From Gorillibacterium timonense (GTDB taxonomy: Bacteria > Bacillota > Bacilli > Paenibacillales > NBRC-103111): a DNA stretch of 64,000 nt. The stretch is taken from assembly GCF_001457415.1 (NCBI RefSeq), contig NZ_LN881724.1:1240001-1304000 (forward strand), written 5' to 3'. Shown here in pieces: positions 19,401 through 30,000 of this stretch; the stretch's first letter is position 1; each line of letters starts with the position of its first letter. The notes beneath the pieces were generated by a model that saw only the letters and a list, made by a program, of their open reading frames with translations, was not told the DNA's origin and did no database searches. Both the position numbers and the translations under genes were made by a program.

Positions 19401-21039
19401 GCGGATGTACCGGACGGGAGACCTGGGAAGATGGCAAGCGGACGGGAATGTGGAGTACCTGGGCCGAGCGGACAGCCAGGTGAAGATTCGAGGCTATCGG
19501 ATCGAGCTGGGAGAGATCGAAGCGCGGCTGAACCGGCTGGCCTTCATCCGGGAAGCGGTTGTCACGGTAGAGCGAGATTACAGGGACAACGTGGGCAATG
19601 GGGGTAACGAGGGCAACCTGAACAACGGTGACAACGTGGATAATGAGGACAACGAGGATGACGGAGGCAACGAGGCTACCGAGAACAACGTAGGCGACGC
19701 TTACTTGTGCGCCTATATCGAATGCGAGGGAGAGGGCGGAGCCAAGCGGGCGAGAAGCGAGCTGGCGCGAGAGCTGCCAGGATACATGCTGCCGCAGTGC
19801 ATCATGGAGCTGGATAAGCTGCCGCTCACGCCAAACGGGAAGATCGACCGGAAGGCGCTGCCGAAGCCGGAGTTTGCGGTGGGAAGGGAGACGGCGTACG
19901 AGGGGCCGAGCAATGAGCGGGAAGCGAAGCTGGTTCGGATCTGGGAAGAGGTGCTGGGCGTGTCCCCGATCGGCATTCATGACAGCTTCTTCGACCTCGG
20001 CGGCAACTCCCTCAAGATCATCGATATGGTTCACCGAACCCGCAAGCAATTCGGAGTGCAGATTGCGGCAGGTCGAGTTTATCAGAAGCCTGTGATAGCG
20101 GACATGGCGGTGTACTTGGAAAGCGCAGCAGCAGTGGATTCGAATCGTGCGGTAGGGCTCGAGGATGATCAGTTGGTTCTGCTCAGATCAGGTCAGTCGA
20201 AAGACAAGCATGTCTTTTTCATTCATGAAGGCAGCGGTGAGATTGATGGCTACGTCGGTTTCGTCAATGATTTGCATGAGGAAGGAAACTACTGGGGAAT
20301 CCGCGCGGCTCGTAACGGTCAGATCGGACCTCAAAGCCTATCCATCCGCGAGGTTGCCCGCTTCTATGTTGAGTTAATCCGCGAGCTTCAACCGGAAGGC
20401 CCTTATTATTTGGCCGGGTGGAGCCTAGGTGGGACTCTTGCTTTTGAGATGGCGCTGCAGTTGGAGAGCATGGGTGAAGAGATTGGATTCCTCGCCTTGT
20501 TCGATTCCGCTCCTCCAATCGAAACATGGGGCGAACAATCGGATTTCGGAAGCCTTCAAGAGGAAAAGAACCGGATTAAGGAGTTTCTGGGCAAGGATGA
20601 GGAGGTCATATCCCAAATCAACGCCTTCACATCCAGTGACGCTCTGTATCGATGGCTATCCGACTATGTCGAGGCCAAAGGTCTCAATCGCCAATTTATG
20701 GACCAAATGCAGACCTTGCCATGGATGCCGTCGATTCCGGAATATGCCCGGACTCATCCCGCCATACTCCTCGCCTACATCAACATCATTCGAAGCTTCG
20801 ATGCCGCGAGGGCGAATTACATGCCCTCCGGTATGCTGCAGGCGAATCTGTATTATTTTCACGCGGTAATGTCCGTCGATACGGACTGGAAATTGTGGAG
20901 TGCGCATTGCAGCAAGCCTCCCCGCTGTTATCCGTGTTCCGGCAATCACTATTCCATGTTTCACCATCCCTACCGTTCGGAGTGGATCTCTCATTTCGAG
21001 AATGTACTGCGCAACCTGGAGTGCGAGCCAATAAATTGA
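13438..21039 (+). CDS. Non-ribosomal peptide synthetase, T-C-A-T-C-A-T-TE
   Basis: The 2533-residue NRPS opens with an orphan carrier domain (S41 in CGGNSIKA). A C domain follows (HHIVSDG, from H221), then adenylation domain A1 (about 545-1030), T (S1093), C (HHLIADG, from H1275), A2 (about 1590-2115), T (S2191) and a thioesterase (GWSLGG, S2329; late histidine in GNHYSM). By eye the A1 pocket reads D-V-G-E-V-G-S-I-D, very close to the ornithine code of fengycin and bacitracin. A2 reads D-L-K-N-F-G-T-D-I, which I cannot assign. No epimerisation domain is seen. The block 17968-20016 (end of C, A2, start of T) is nearly identical to two blocks in the next gene, and A2 has an Asn/Gly/Asp-rich insert near 19585-19697. 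The TE makes this the likely last enzyme of the line although its gene comes first. Confidence 0.95.
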   Translation: MNGWKIPMEQLEERLKRIWQEVLNLDEGGEEDNFYACGGNSIKAIELEVKISSEFAISLPSGFIFRHPALSELIQGLSELSPEASPALCRAPEQDDYPLTWIQRSVYLIAQQLSDSTGFNLPLIQPLDGEIDVEGLEACFRKLIEKHETLRTSFHLVDGSPVQRVHPAVSFELERFYSDEESAEKIIRTFIRPFDLGSAPLIRGGLITLAETKHILLIDIHHIVSDGTSIHILSKELLELSRGNAVQPLSIQYRDFAYWQNGLEHTDYMTKRDEYWKNRFSGELPILSFPYDHPEKQILPYEGDCLTFELSAETTEKLRRLATRANVTLHTVIFALYTLVLSVYAQQKDIVVGSISAGRQLPGLESIIGMFITVIPVRMWIDSKLPFSRFLTYTQNVLLGAYDHQYYPFDQLLELLPASRKQKVYPLFDTMLIYHNQAESLVTEDADSSYSFDKNESGIHLGLDVYNHSSGKLVCQLEYNKHLLNPDTVGRFAEHVVHAATRFAEEPDQRIGRISLLTEQEEKRVLCDFNRTICDFPRDLTVLQLIEEQARRSPGSIAIHSGDASITYEELLHRAMRIAEELRKSGLTPHDIVPVLAERSVDAFAAALGVWRAGGAFLPLDPTLPAQRLEYMIEASESRIMLVQSAPRFHVADGIRILSIQDSGTGPSDYSMEVCGGGRSGELAYVIFTSGTTGQPKGVAVEHRSLLNMAYGWRKEYQFADHPPKLLQLANYGFDVFIGDLVRALANGGEIVICPNHTRLDFPQLYALIRTHQISFIESTPSLLLPFMDYVYSNRLPIECLRLLVLGSDSCPVEPYKELLRRYGHEMRIINSFGVTEATIDSSYYEALSEEVPDSGYVPIGKPLPNTTFYILDEQMNVLPPGIKGELYIGGAGVARGYVGQPERTAERFLNNPFKPDERLYRTGDLGRWLPDGNVEFFGRSDYQVKVRGYRIELGEVESVIRGLPEIADVAVVVKESDEMAALVAYVVGKSGSKLAVPQLRKSLGERLPSYMIPEKFVFISEIPLSYNGKVDKKALMNLTDQEHEESRLSDPEGEMSGPISPVEEQLVEILKRVLKKLVLRVEDDFFDAGGNSLKAILAVKEINKAFQKNITVRQLFENPTIRGLAALVVETKEASFAAIEPAPRTEDHGYPVSPAQKRLFVLSQFEQSGTAYNIPLFLEIAAPIERTRLEEAIRALTERHEALRTSFEWRDGQPIQRIHDGVTIRCGYWEATEAEAPSIAEQFVRPFDVREAPLIRVGLVRVNENRHLLLMDMHHLIADGISTFLLLNDLAALYQEKALPEIKIRYTDYAVWQNKVMQSAYGKKQEAYWLEQFANSGPVLTLPTDYPRPVSQSFEGDVLQTEIGSPLVQELKSHAARMGVTLYMYGLAVYFLLLSGYSGQDDITVGTPIAGRSHPDLLQVVGMFVNTLAIRSVLKRSLSFEEYLQTVKDQCLKAFDHQDYPFEELVEKVVQTRDPGRNPLFDTMFSFLHYEAEVEDASRSFLNREIDGPKTSKFDLTLEVRETEDGLELGWEYGTRLFRRETIERMARHFVHILRQTVHNPGIHLSEIELAEEAEKQQQLEAFNRTATAYPKEVSLVRLFEEQVRRTPEAIAIVSGERVLRASEGTAQASVEETLTYRELNERSNRLAWYLRERGIGANLVVGVMVERSFELLISLLGILKAGGAYVSIDPEYPAERIRYIAENSRAALVLSQRKFADSCRELSAETVYCEDVLAADGYSTENPDVPYDPERLMYLLYTSGSTGQPKGAMIACHAFVNLLSWYTREFAIGADDRTLLIAPASFDLAQKNLYSPLITGGRLVLFRPGLYDYEEMSEVIRREGITLLNATPSAVYPLVEVNRESGYRRLESLRCVFLGGEPINLKKLRPWTASEAWGGEIVNTYGPTECTDIATFCRVGKQEMADLESVPIGRPVDNVRVYILDANRQVTPVGVPGEIWIGGAGVGLGYYEREKLTQEKFVHVEGLPEARMYRTGDLGRWQADGNVEYLGRADSQVKIRGYRIELGEIEARLNRLAFIREAVVTVERDYRDNVGNGGNEGNLNNGDNVDNEDNEDDGGNEATENNVGDAYLCAYIECEGEGGAKRARSELARELPGYMLPQCIMELDKLPLTPNGKIDRKALPKPEFAVGRETAYEGPSNEREAKLVRIWEEVLGVSPIGIHDSFFDLGGNSLKIIDMVHRTRKQFGVQIAAGRVYQKPVIADMAVYLESAAAVDSNRAVGLEDDQLVLLRSGQSKDKHVFFIHEGSGEIDGYVGFVNDLHEEGNYWGIRAARNGQIGPQSLSIREVARFYVELIRELQPEGPYYLAGWSLGGTLAFEMALQLESMGEEIGFLALFDSAPPIETWGEQSDFGSLQEEKNRIKEFLGKDEEVISQINAFTSSDALYRWLSDYVEAKGLNRQFMDQMQTLPWMPSIPEYARTHPAILLAYINIIRSFDAARANYMPSGMLQANLYYFHAVMSVDTDWKLWSAHCSKPPRCYPCSGNHYSMFHHPYRSEWISHFENVLRNLECEPIN
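17968..20016 (+). repeat. Copy 1 of the C(end)-A-T(start) cassette
   Basis: From AAGACGTCCAAG in the C-domain tail to the codons just after the carrier serine, this stretch matches 24014-26087 and 27347-29466 almost base for base, apart from variable low-complexity inserts. Outside these limits the genes diverge sharply. GC content and codon choice also change at both borders (CTG, CGG and GCG dominate inside). Confidence 0.85.
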
Positions 21040-21058
21040 TCGGCAAAGGAGCCTTGAT

Positions 21059-24000
21059 TTGACGATGAATCCCCTTTTATCCGTAGAGATGCAAAGAGAA
21101 CAGATTCTTCATGCATTTAACCGGGAGGGCATTCCCTTTGAAAGCATCGCCCTGAACGAAGGGCTTGAAAGAAGCGCCGAGCGATTCCCGCATAGAAGGG
21201 CCATTACTCACCGGGAGCAGATCTTAACTTATGAGGATTTGAATCGGAAGGCCAACCGATTAGCCCGTTTCTTAGCGAATCAGGGAATCGTCAAGGGGGA
21301 TCGAGTGGGCATGCTCACCGAACGATCCGAGGTCACACTTGTGATGATCATGGCCGTGCTCAAAGCCGGAGCGGCTTATATCCCTATTGACCCGGACTAT
21401 CCGGCGGAACGCATCGCCCATATGGTTTCGGACAGTCAGCCTCGCAAGCTTTTGATCCATTTGCCTACAAAGCCTTCTCTGCGCGAGAAGCTTCAAACAA
21501 GTCTGGCTCCTATTCTCTTGGAATATTCGGAGAAGGATTACTTTCATCTGGATGCTTCCAATCTCGCCAAGAATACCACGATCGATTCCGAAGCTTATGT
21601 CATTTACACATCCGGAACAACAGGGATGCCGAAAGGGATCCGGGTCACGCATCGAAACGTATTGGCTTATATCCAGGCGTTTTCGCATGAATTCGCAATT
21701 GGGGAAAAGGATGTCGTTTTGCAGCAAGCAGCTATTTCCTTTGATATTTTTGTAGAGGAAGTGTTTCCGGCTCTCTTTCACGGAAGCAGCCTCGTCATAG
21801 CCGATAAAGAAGATATTTTGGATGGGGAGAACCTTGTCCGCTTGATGACCACTCATGGGGTCACGCTTGTGAGCTGCACCCCTCAACTGCTTCGGGAATT
21901 GAACCGCTTGCCTCTCGTTCCCAGTGTCCATACCTATATCAGCGGAGGAGATGTTCTCAAGAGAGAGCATTTCACCCATCTGCTTCACCAAGCAAGGGTG
22001 TATAACACCTATGGCCCCTCCGAGACGACGGTTTGCGCGACTTACCATCGCTGCCAAGCGGATGAGGACGGGATTGTCCCTATCGGGCGACCCATCCTCA
22101 ATTCTTTCGTTTACATCTTGGATCATTCGATGGAATTGGCAAGCATAGGCGAAGTCGGAGAAATTTGCATTTCGGGAGAAGGAGTAAGCCTAGGCTATTT
22201 GAACCGGCCGGAATCGAGCGAAGCCTGCTTTATTCCGGATCCCTTTCGGCCTCAGCACCGGATGTACAGGACAGGGGATCTTGGGAAATGGCTCCCTGAC
22301 GGCAGCATCGTTTTTATCGGGCGGGCCGACCGCCAAGTGAAAATAAGAGGGCATCGTATCGAGCTAAGCGAAATCGAGAATGGCTTGCTGAAGCATCCCG
22401 ATGTGACAGAAGCGGTGGTGATCGACCGGGTAGACCTAGCAGGAGATCCTTATCTATGTGCGTACTTTGAGAGTGAACGCGCTGTCGATTCCGCAGCCCT
22501 TCATGACTTTTCGTCGAAAGTTCTGCCGGCTTATATGGTTCCCTCCTTCTTTATTCCGTTGGAAAAAATTCCGGTCACCGTCCATGGCAAACTCGATCGA
22601 AGCGCCTTACCTGAGCCTAATCAGGTTCATATCTCATACGAGGACGAAGCGATGCCGCAAAATTCGCTGGAACAAGGCTTGTGGGAGACGTGGGCGGAGC
22701 TATTGGGGCATCGTCGCTTTGGGATCGATCACAGCTTCTTTCATGTCGGCGGCCATTCCTTAAGATGCGCCGCATTGGCGTCGGCGATCCGACTGAAGTT
22801 CCAGGTTGATATTCGAATCCGCCAAGTATTTGAGAGGCCGACCATTCTATTGCAAGCGGAGTTTATCCGGGCAGCAGTGAAGTCCGTGGAAGAGAGGATC
22901 GCCCCCGCGGTAGAAGCGGAGGACTACATTGCATCGCCGGTGCAGAGGCGGTTGTACGCCTTATGTCAAATGGAAGAGGCAGATGCAAGCTATCACATTC
23001 CGTCTGCGTTCGTGATCGAGGGGAACCTGGATATTTCGAGAATGGAGAAAGCGTTCCGCCAAGTGGTGGAACGCCATGAGATTCTGCGAACCTCGTATCT
23101 TGTCATCGACGGGGGGGTGAGGCAGAAGGTCCATCGAGAGGTTTCCTTCGAGCTGGAGAGGCTGGAAGGAGAGGATTCGCCGGAAGATACCGTCGTCGCT
23201 TTCATCCGACCCTTCGATTGGGAGAAGCCGCCTTTCCTGCGAGCAGGCGTGAAGCGCCTGGGAGCGGATCGGCATCTGCTTGTGACGGATCTCCATCATA
23301 TCGCGGTGGATGGCATTGCCTGCTCCATCGTGATGAAGGAAGTGGCGGCGATCTACCGGACGGCAGAAGCTTTACCACCTCCGCGTCTCCAGTACAAGGA
23401 CTACTGCGTCTGGCGAGAAAAGCGAGTCGGCTCGGCCGAGCATGCGAAGCAGGAAGCTCACTGGCTCGAGGTCTTCTCCGCAGAGCGGGGAGAGCTTCCT
23501 GTCCTGCACCTTGCCGGGGATTTCCCGAGACCGGCGCTGCAAGGCTTCGAGGGGGAAACCATCCGAGCGCGGATAGACGGGGATCTGGCAAGGTCGCTTG
23601 GCACCTTGGCGGCAGAGCGGCAAGCGACCCTGTACATGGTGCTGTTAGCGGCCTTCCATGTGCTGCTGCACAAATATACGGGACAGAGCGACATCGTCAT
23701 TGGCTCGCCGGCAGCGGCAAGAGGACGGGAGGATCTGAACGCGGTCGTGGGCATGTTTGCCAATACGCTGGCGATGAGGAACCGCTGTGAAACCGGCGAA
23801 AGCTTCGAGGCGTTTCTGGCGAAGGTTCGGGCGGATGCATTGAAGGCCTATGAGAACGAAGAGTACGAGCTGGAAGAGCTGATCAAGAAGCTGGGCCTAA
23901 AGAAGGATCCGAGCCGCAACCCGTTGTTTGATGTGATGCTCGTCCTGCAGAACAAGGAAGACGAAGAGCTGGAGCTTGAGGGGCTGCGGGTTACGCCCCA

Positions 24001-27000
24001 GCCCTACAGCTCGAAGACGTCCAAGTTCGACCTAACGCTGGAGGTACGGGAGACGGAGGACGGACTGGAGCTGGGCTGGGAGTATGGGACACGGCTGTTC
24101 CGCCGGGAGACGATCGAGCGAATGGCGCGGCACTTCGTCCACATCCTGAGGCAGACGGTGCACAATCCGGGCATCCATCTGTCGGAGATCGAGCTGGCGG
24201 AGGAAGCGGAGAAGCGGCAGCTGCTCGAAGCGTTCAACCGGACGGCGACTGCGTATCCGAAGGAGGTGTCGCTCGTTCGCCTGTTCGAAGAACAGGTGCT
24301 CCGTACGCCGGAAGCGATCGCTTTGGTGCGTGAGGAGCGGGTACTCCGCACGTCAGATGGGACCGCTCAGGCGGGTGAGGAGCGGATACTCCACGCATCG
24401 GATAGGACCGCTCAGGCGAGCGTTGAAAAGACGCTGACCTACCGGGAGCTGAACGAGCGGAGCAACCGGCTGGCGTGGTATCTCCGGGAGCGGGGGATCG
24501 GGGCGAACCTCGTCGTAGGCGTCATGGTGGAACGGTCGTTTGAGCTGCTGATCAGCCTGTTGGGGATTCTGAAGGCAGGCGGAGCCTATGTCAGCATCGA
24601 TCCGGAGTATCCGGCGGAGCGGATCCGCTATATTGCCGAGAACTCGCGGGCGGCCCTGGTGCTCAGCCAGCGGAAATTCGCAGGCTCATGCGGGGAGCTG
24701 TCCGGAGAGACGGTCTATTGCGAAGACGTTCTCGCCGCAGACGGCTATTCAACCGAGAATCCGGATGTGCCCTACGATCCGGAGCGCTTAATGTACCTGC
24801 TGTACACCTCGGGCTCGACGGGCCAGCCGAAGGGGGCGATGATCGCGTGTCACGCGTTCGTGAACCTGCTGAGCTGGTATACGCGGGAATTCGCGATCGG
24901 AGCGGACGACCGGACGCTGCTGATCGCACCGGCAAGCTTTGACCTGGCCCAGAAGAATCTGTACAGTCCGCTCATTACAGGAGGGCGGCTGGTGCTGTTC
25001 CGTCCGGGGCTGTACGACTACGAGGAGATGGCGGAGGTAATTCGCCGGGAAGGGATCACGCTGTTGAACGCGACGCCGAGCGCGGTGTATCCGCTGGTGG
25101 AAGTCAACCGGGAGAGCGGATACCGCCGACTGGAGAGCCTGCGCTGCGTCTTCCTGGGAGGCGAGCCGATCAACCTGAAGAAGCTGAGACCATGGACGGC
25201 ATCGGAAGCGTGGCGTGGCGAAATCGTCAATACCTACGGACCGACGGAATGCACGGATATCGCCACCTTCTGCCGGGTGGGGAAGCAGGAGCTGGCCGAT
25301 CTAGAGAGCGTGCCCATCGGCAGGCCGGTGGACAATGTCCGGGTGTATATCCTGGACGCGAACCGGCAGGTGACGCCCGTAGGGGTGCCGGGGGAGATCT
25401 GGATCGGTGGAGCGGGCGTAGGGCTCGGCTATTACGAGCGGGAGGAACTGACACAGGAGAAATTCGTCCATGTGGAAGGCCTGCCGGAGGCGCGAGTGTA
25501 CCGGACGGGAGACCTGGGAAGATGGCAAGCGGACGGGAATGTGGAGTACCTGGGCCGAGCGGACAGCCAGGTGAAGATTCGAGGCTATCGGATCGAGCTG
25601 GGAGAGATCGAAGCGCGGCTGAACCGGCTGGCCTTCATCCGGGAAGCGGTTGTCACGGTGGAGCGAGATTACAGGGACAACGTGGGCAACCGGAACAACG
25701 GAGACAACGTGGATAATGAGGACAACGAGGATGACGGAGGCAACGAGGGTACCGAGAACAACAGAGGCGACGCTTACTTGTGCGCCTATATCGAATGCGA
25801 AGGAGAGGGCGGAGCCAAGCGGGCGAGAAGCGAGCTGGCGCGGGAGCTGCCAGGATACATGCTACCGCAGTGCATCATGGAGATGGACAAGCTGCCGCTC
25901 ACACCAAACGGGAAGATCGACCGGAAGGCGCTGCCGAAGCCGGAGTTTGCGACGGGAAGGGAGACGGCATTCGAGGGTCCGCGCAATGAGAGGGAAGCGA
26001 AGCTGGTTCGGATCTGGGAAGAGGTGCTGGGCGTGTCTCCGATCGGCATCCATAATAGCTTCTTCGACCTCGGCGGCAACTCCTTGAAGGCGGTCACCCT
26101 TCAGGACCGGATCAAGCGAACATTTGCTGTCCGACTCCCGATGGCAGCGGTTTTTCTGGCTTCGGTTTTGGAGCAAGCTGAGCACATCGGGGAAGCAACG
26201 AAAACCGCGACGGAAACCGTGGAAGAGAGGATCGCCCCCGCGGAAGAAGCGGAGGACTATGCTCCATCGCCGGTGCAGAGGCGGTTGTACGCCTTATGTC
26301 AAATGGAAGAGGCAGATGCAAGCTATCACATTCCGTCTGCGTTCGTGATCGAGGGGAACCTGGATATTTCGAGAATGGAGAAAGCGTTTCGCCAAGTGGT
26401 GGAACGCCATGAGATTCTGCGAACCTCGTATCTTGTCATCGACGGGGGGGTGAGGCAGAAGATCCATCGAGAGGTTTCCTTCGAGCTGGAGAGGCTGGAA
26501 GGAGAGGATTCGCCGGAAGATACCGTCGTCGCCTTCATCCGTCCCTTCGATTGGGAGAAGCCGCCTTTCCTGCGAGCAGGCGTGAAGCGCCTGGGAGCGG
26601 ATCGGCATCTGCTTGTGACGGATCTCCATCATATCGCGGCAGATGGCATTGCCTGCTCCATCGTGATGAAGGAAGTGGCGGCGATCTACCGGACGGCAGA
26701 AGCCTTGCCGCCTCCGCGTCTCCAGTACAAGGACTACTGCGTCTGGCGAGAAAAGCGAGTCGGCTCGGCCGAGCATGCGAAGCAGGAAGCTCACTGGCTC
26801 GAGGTCTTCTCCGCAGAGCGGGGAGAGCTTCCCGTCCTGCACCTAGCCGGGGATTTCCCGAGACCGGCGCTGCAAGGCTTCGAGGGGGAAACCATCCGAG
26901 CGCGGATAGACGGGGATCTGGCAAGGTCGCTTGGCACCTTGGCGGCGGATCGGCAAGCGACCCTGTACATGATGCTGTTAGCGGCCTTCCATGTGCTGCT

Positions 27001-30000
27001 GCACAAATATACGGGACAGAGCGACATCGTCATTGGCTCGCCGGCAGCAGCAAGAGGACGGGAGGATCTGAACGCGGTCGTGGGCATGTTTGCCAATACG
27101 CTGGCGATGAGGAACCGCTGTGAAACCGGCGAAAGCTTCGAGGCGTTTCTGGCGAAGGTTCGGGCGGATGCATTGAAGGCCTATGAGAACGAAGAGTACG
27201 AGCTGGAAGAGCTGATCAAGAAGCTGGGCCTAAAGAAGGATCCGAGCCGCAACCCGTTGTTTGATGTGATGCTCGTCCTGCAGAACAAGGAAGACGAAGA
27301 GCTGGAGCTTGAGGGGCTGCGGGTTACGCCCCGGCTCTACAATTCGAAGACGTCTAAGTTCGATCTGACGCTGGAGGTACGGGAGACGGAGGACGGACTG
27401 GAGCTGGGCTGGGAGTATGGGACACGGCTGTTCCGCCAGGAGACGATCGAGCGAATGGCGCGGCACTACGTCCACATTCTGAGGCAGACGGTGCACAATC
27501 CGGGCATCCGTCTGTCGGAGATCGAGCTGGCGGAGGAAGCGGAAAAGCGGCAGCTGCTCGAAGCGTTCAACCAGACGGCGACTGCGTATCCGAAGGAGGT
27601 GTCGCTCATTCGCCTATTCGAAGAACAGGTGCGCCGTACGCCGGAAGCGATCGCCCTGGTGCGTGAGGAGCGGATACTCCGCACGTCAGATGGGATCGCC
27701 CAGGCGGGTGAGGAGCGGATACTCCACGCATCGGAAGGGACCGCTCAGGCGAGCGTTGAAAAGACGCTGACCTACCGGGAGCTGAACGAACGGAGCAACC
27801 GGCTGGCGTGGTATCTCCGGGAGCGGGGGATCGGGGCGAACCTCGTCGTAGGCGTCATGGTGGAACGGTCGTTTGAGCTGCTGATCAGCCTGTTGGGGAT
27901 TCTGAAGGCAGGCGGAGCCTATGTCAGCATCGATCCGGAGTATCCGGCGGAGCGGATCCGCTATATTGCCGAGAACTCGCGGGCGGCCCTGGTGCTCAGC
28001 CAGCGGAAATTCGCAGGCTCAAGCGGGGAGCTGTCCGCAGAGACGGTCTATTGCGAGGACGTACTGGCGGCAGACGGCTATTCGACCGAGAACCCGGATG
28101 TGCCCTACGATCCGGAGCGCCTGATGTACCTGCTGTACACCTCGGGGTCGACGGGCCAGCCGAAGGGGGCGATGATCGCGTGTCACGCGTTCGTGAACCT
28201 GCTGAGCTGGTATACGCGGGAGTTCGCGATCGGAGTGGACGACCGGACGCTGCTGATCGCACCGGCGAGCTTCGACCTGGCTCAGAAGAATCTGTACAGC
28301 CCACTCATTACGGGAGGGCGGCTCGTGTTGTTCCGTCCGGGGTTGTACGACTACGAGGAGATGGCGGAGGTGATCCGCCGGGAAGGGATCACGCTGTTGA
28401 ACGCGACGCCGAGCGCGGTGTATCCGCTGGTGGAAGTCAACCGAGAGAGCGGGTACCGCCGACTGGAGAGCCTGCGCTGCGTTTTCCTAGGAGGCGAGCC
28501 GATCAACCTGAAGAAGCTGAGGCCGTGGACGGCGTCGGAAGCGTGGCGGGGCGAAATCGTCAATACCTACGGACCGACGGAATGCACGGATATCGCCACC
28601 TTCTGCCGGGTGGGGAAGCAGGAGCTGATCGATCTAGAGAGCGTGCCCATCGGCAGGCCGGTGGACAATGTCCGGGTGTATATCCTGGACGCGAACCGGC
28701 AGGTGACGCCCGTAGGGGTGCCGGGGGAGATCTGGATCGGCGGAGCGGGCGTAGGGCTCGGCTATTACGAGCGGGAGGAACTGACAAGGGAGAAATTCGT
28801 CCATGTGGAAGGTCTGCCGGAGGCGCGGGTGTACCGGACGGGGGACCTGGGAAGATGGCAAGCGGACGGGAATGTGGAGTACCTGGGTCGAGCGGACAGC
28901 CAGGTGAAGATTCGGGGTTACCGGATCGAGCTGGGAGAGATCGAAGCGCGGCTGAACCGGCTGGCCTTCATCAGGGAAGCGGTTGTCACGGTAGAGCGAG
29001 ATTATGGGCATCACATCGACAACGTTGGCAACGGGAACAACGGAGATAACGAGGACAACGAGGATAACGGAGGCAATGGGGGGGACGAGGGCAACGGGAA
29101 CAACGGGAACAACGAGAACAACGGGAACAACGGGAACAACGGAGGCGACACCTACCTGTGCGCCTATATCGAATGCGAAGGAGAGGGCGGAGCCAAGCGG
29201 GCGAGAAGCGAGCTGGCGCGGGAGCTGCCAGGATACATGCTGCCGCAGTGCATCATGGAGCTGGACAAGCTGCCGCTCACACCAAACGGGAAGATCGACC
29301 GGAAGGCGTTGCCGAAGCCGGAGTTTGCGACGGGAAGGGAGACGGCATTCGAGGGGCCGAGCAATGAGAGGGAAGCGAAGCTGGTTCGGATCTGGGAAGA
29401 GGTGCTGGGCGTGTCTCCGATCGGCATCCATGACAGCTTCTTCGACCTCGGCGGCAACTCCTTGAAGGCGGTAAGACTCCAGCATTTGATCCAACAAGGA
29501 TTTCAGGTTCGCCTCCCCGTCAAGGAAATCTTTCGCTCAGCAACGGTTTCCGATCAGGCTCACTCCATTTTTCTGCATCGTTGCTCTTATTTGCCGAGCC
29601 CTCCCGCTCCTTATACAGAATGCTATTATGATGAGGCTCCTGACTGTTACCCGGTCTCATCGGCCCAGCTTCGAATGTATATTCTTGAACAGTTTTCGGA
29701 GGGAGCCGCGAATTACAACGTCCCTGAGGTTCGAAGAATTCGCGGTCCTCTGGACAGAACCAAATTCGAACAAGCATGGACCCGATTGATCCACAGGCAT
29801 GAAGCGCTGCGAACATCATTTGATCTTTTTGGAGATGAGGTCGTTCAAAGAGTTCATCCCCCGATGCTGTTTTCTGTAGAGTACAGAGACCTGTCCCATA
29901 TGCCGCTATCCGAGAAAGAGCTGACTGCGCTCATGAGCGGATTCGTACAGACGTTTGATCTCTCCGAGGTCCCGTTGCTGCGAGGATTCTTGATAAAACT

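Noticed and set aside
18597..19607. A 336-codon plus-strand frame inside the first NRPS, and similar long frames at 28051-29049 and 28634-29497 (minus)
   Set aside because: These are alternate frames of the GC-rich A-domain cassettes. They recur at matching places in each repeat copy, have biased Arg/Gly/Pro/Ala composition and no ribosome site.
29017..29151. Regular short repeats resembling a CRISPR array or minisatellite
   Set aside because: The units are 9 bp with no spacers and stay in the NRPS reading frame, encoding an Asn/Gly-rich loop.
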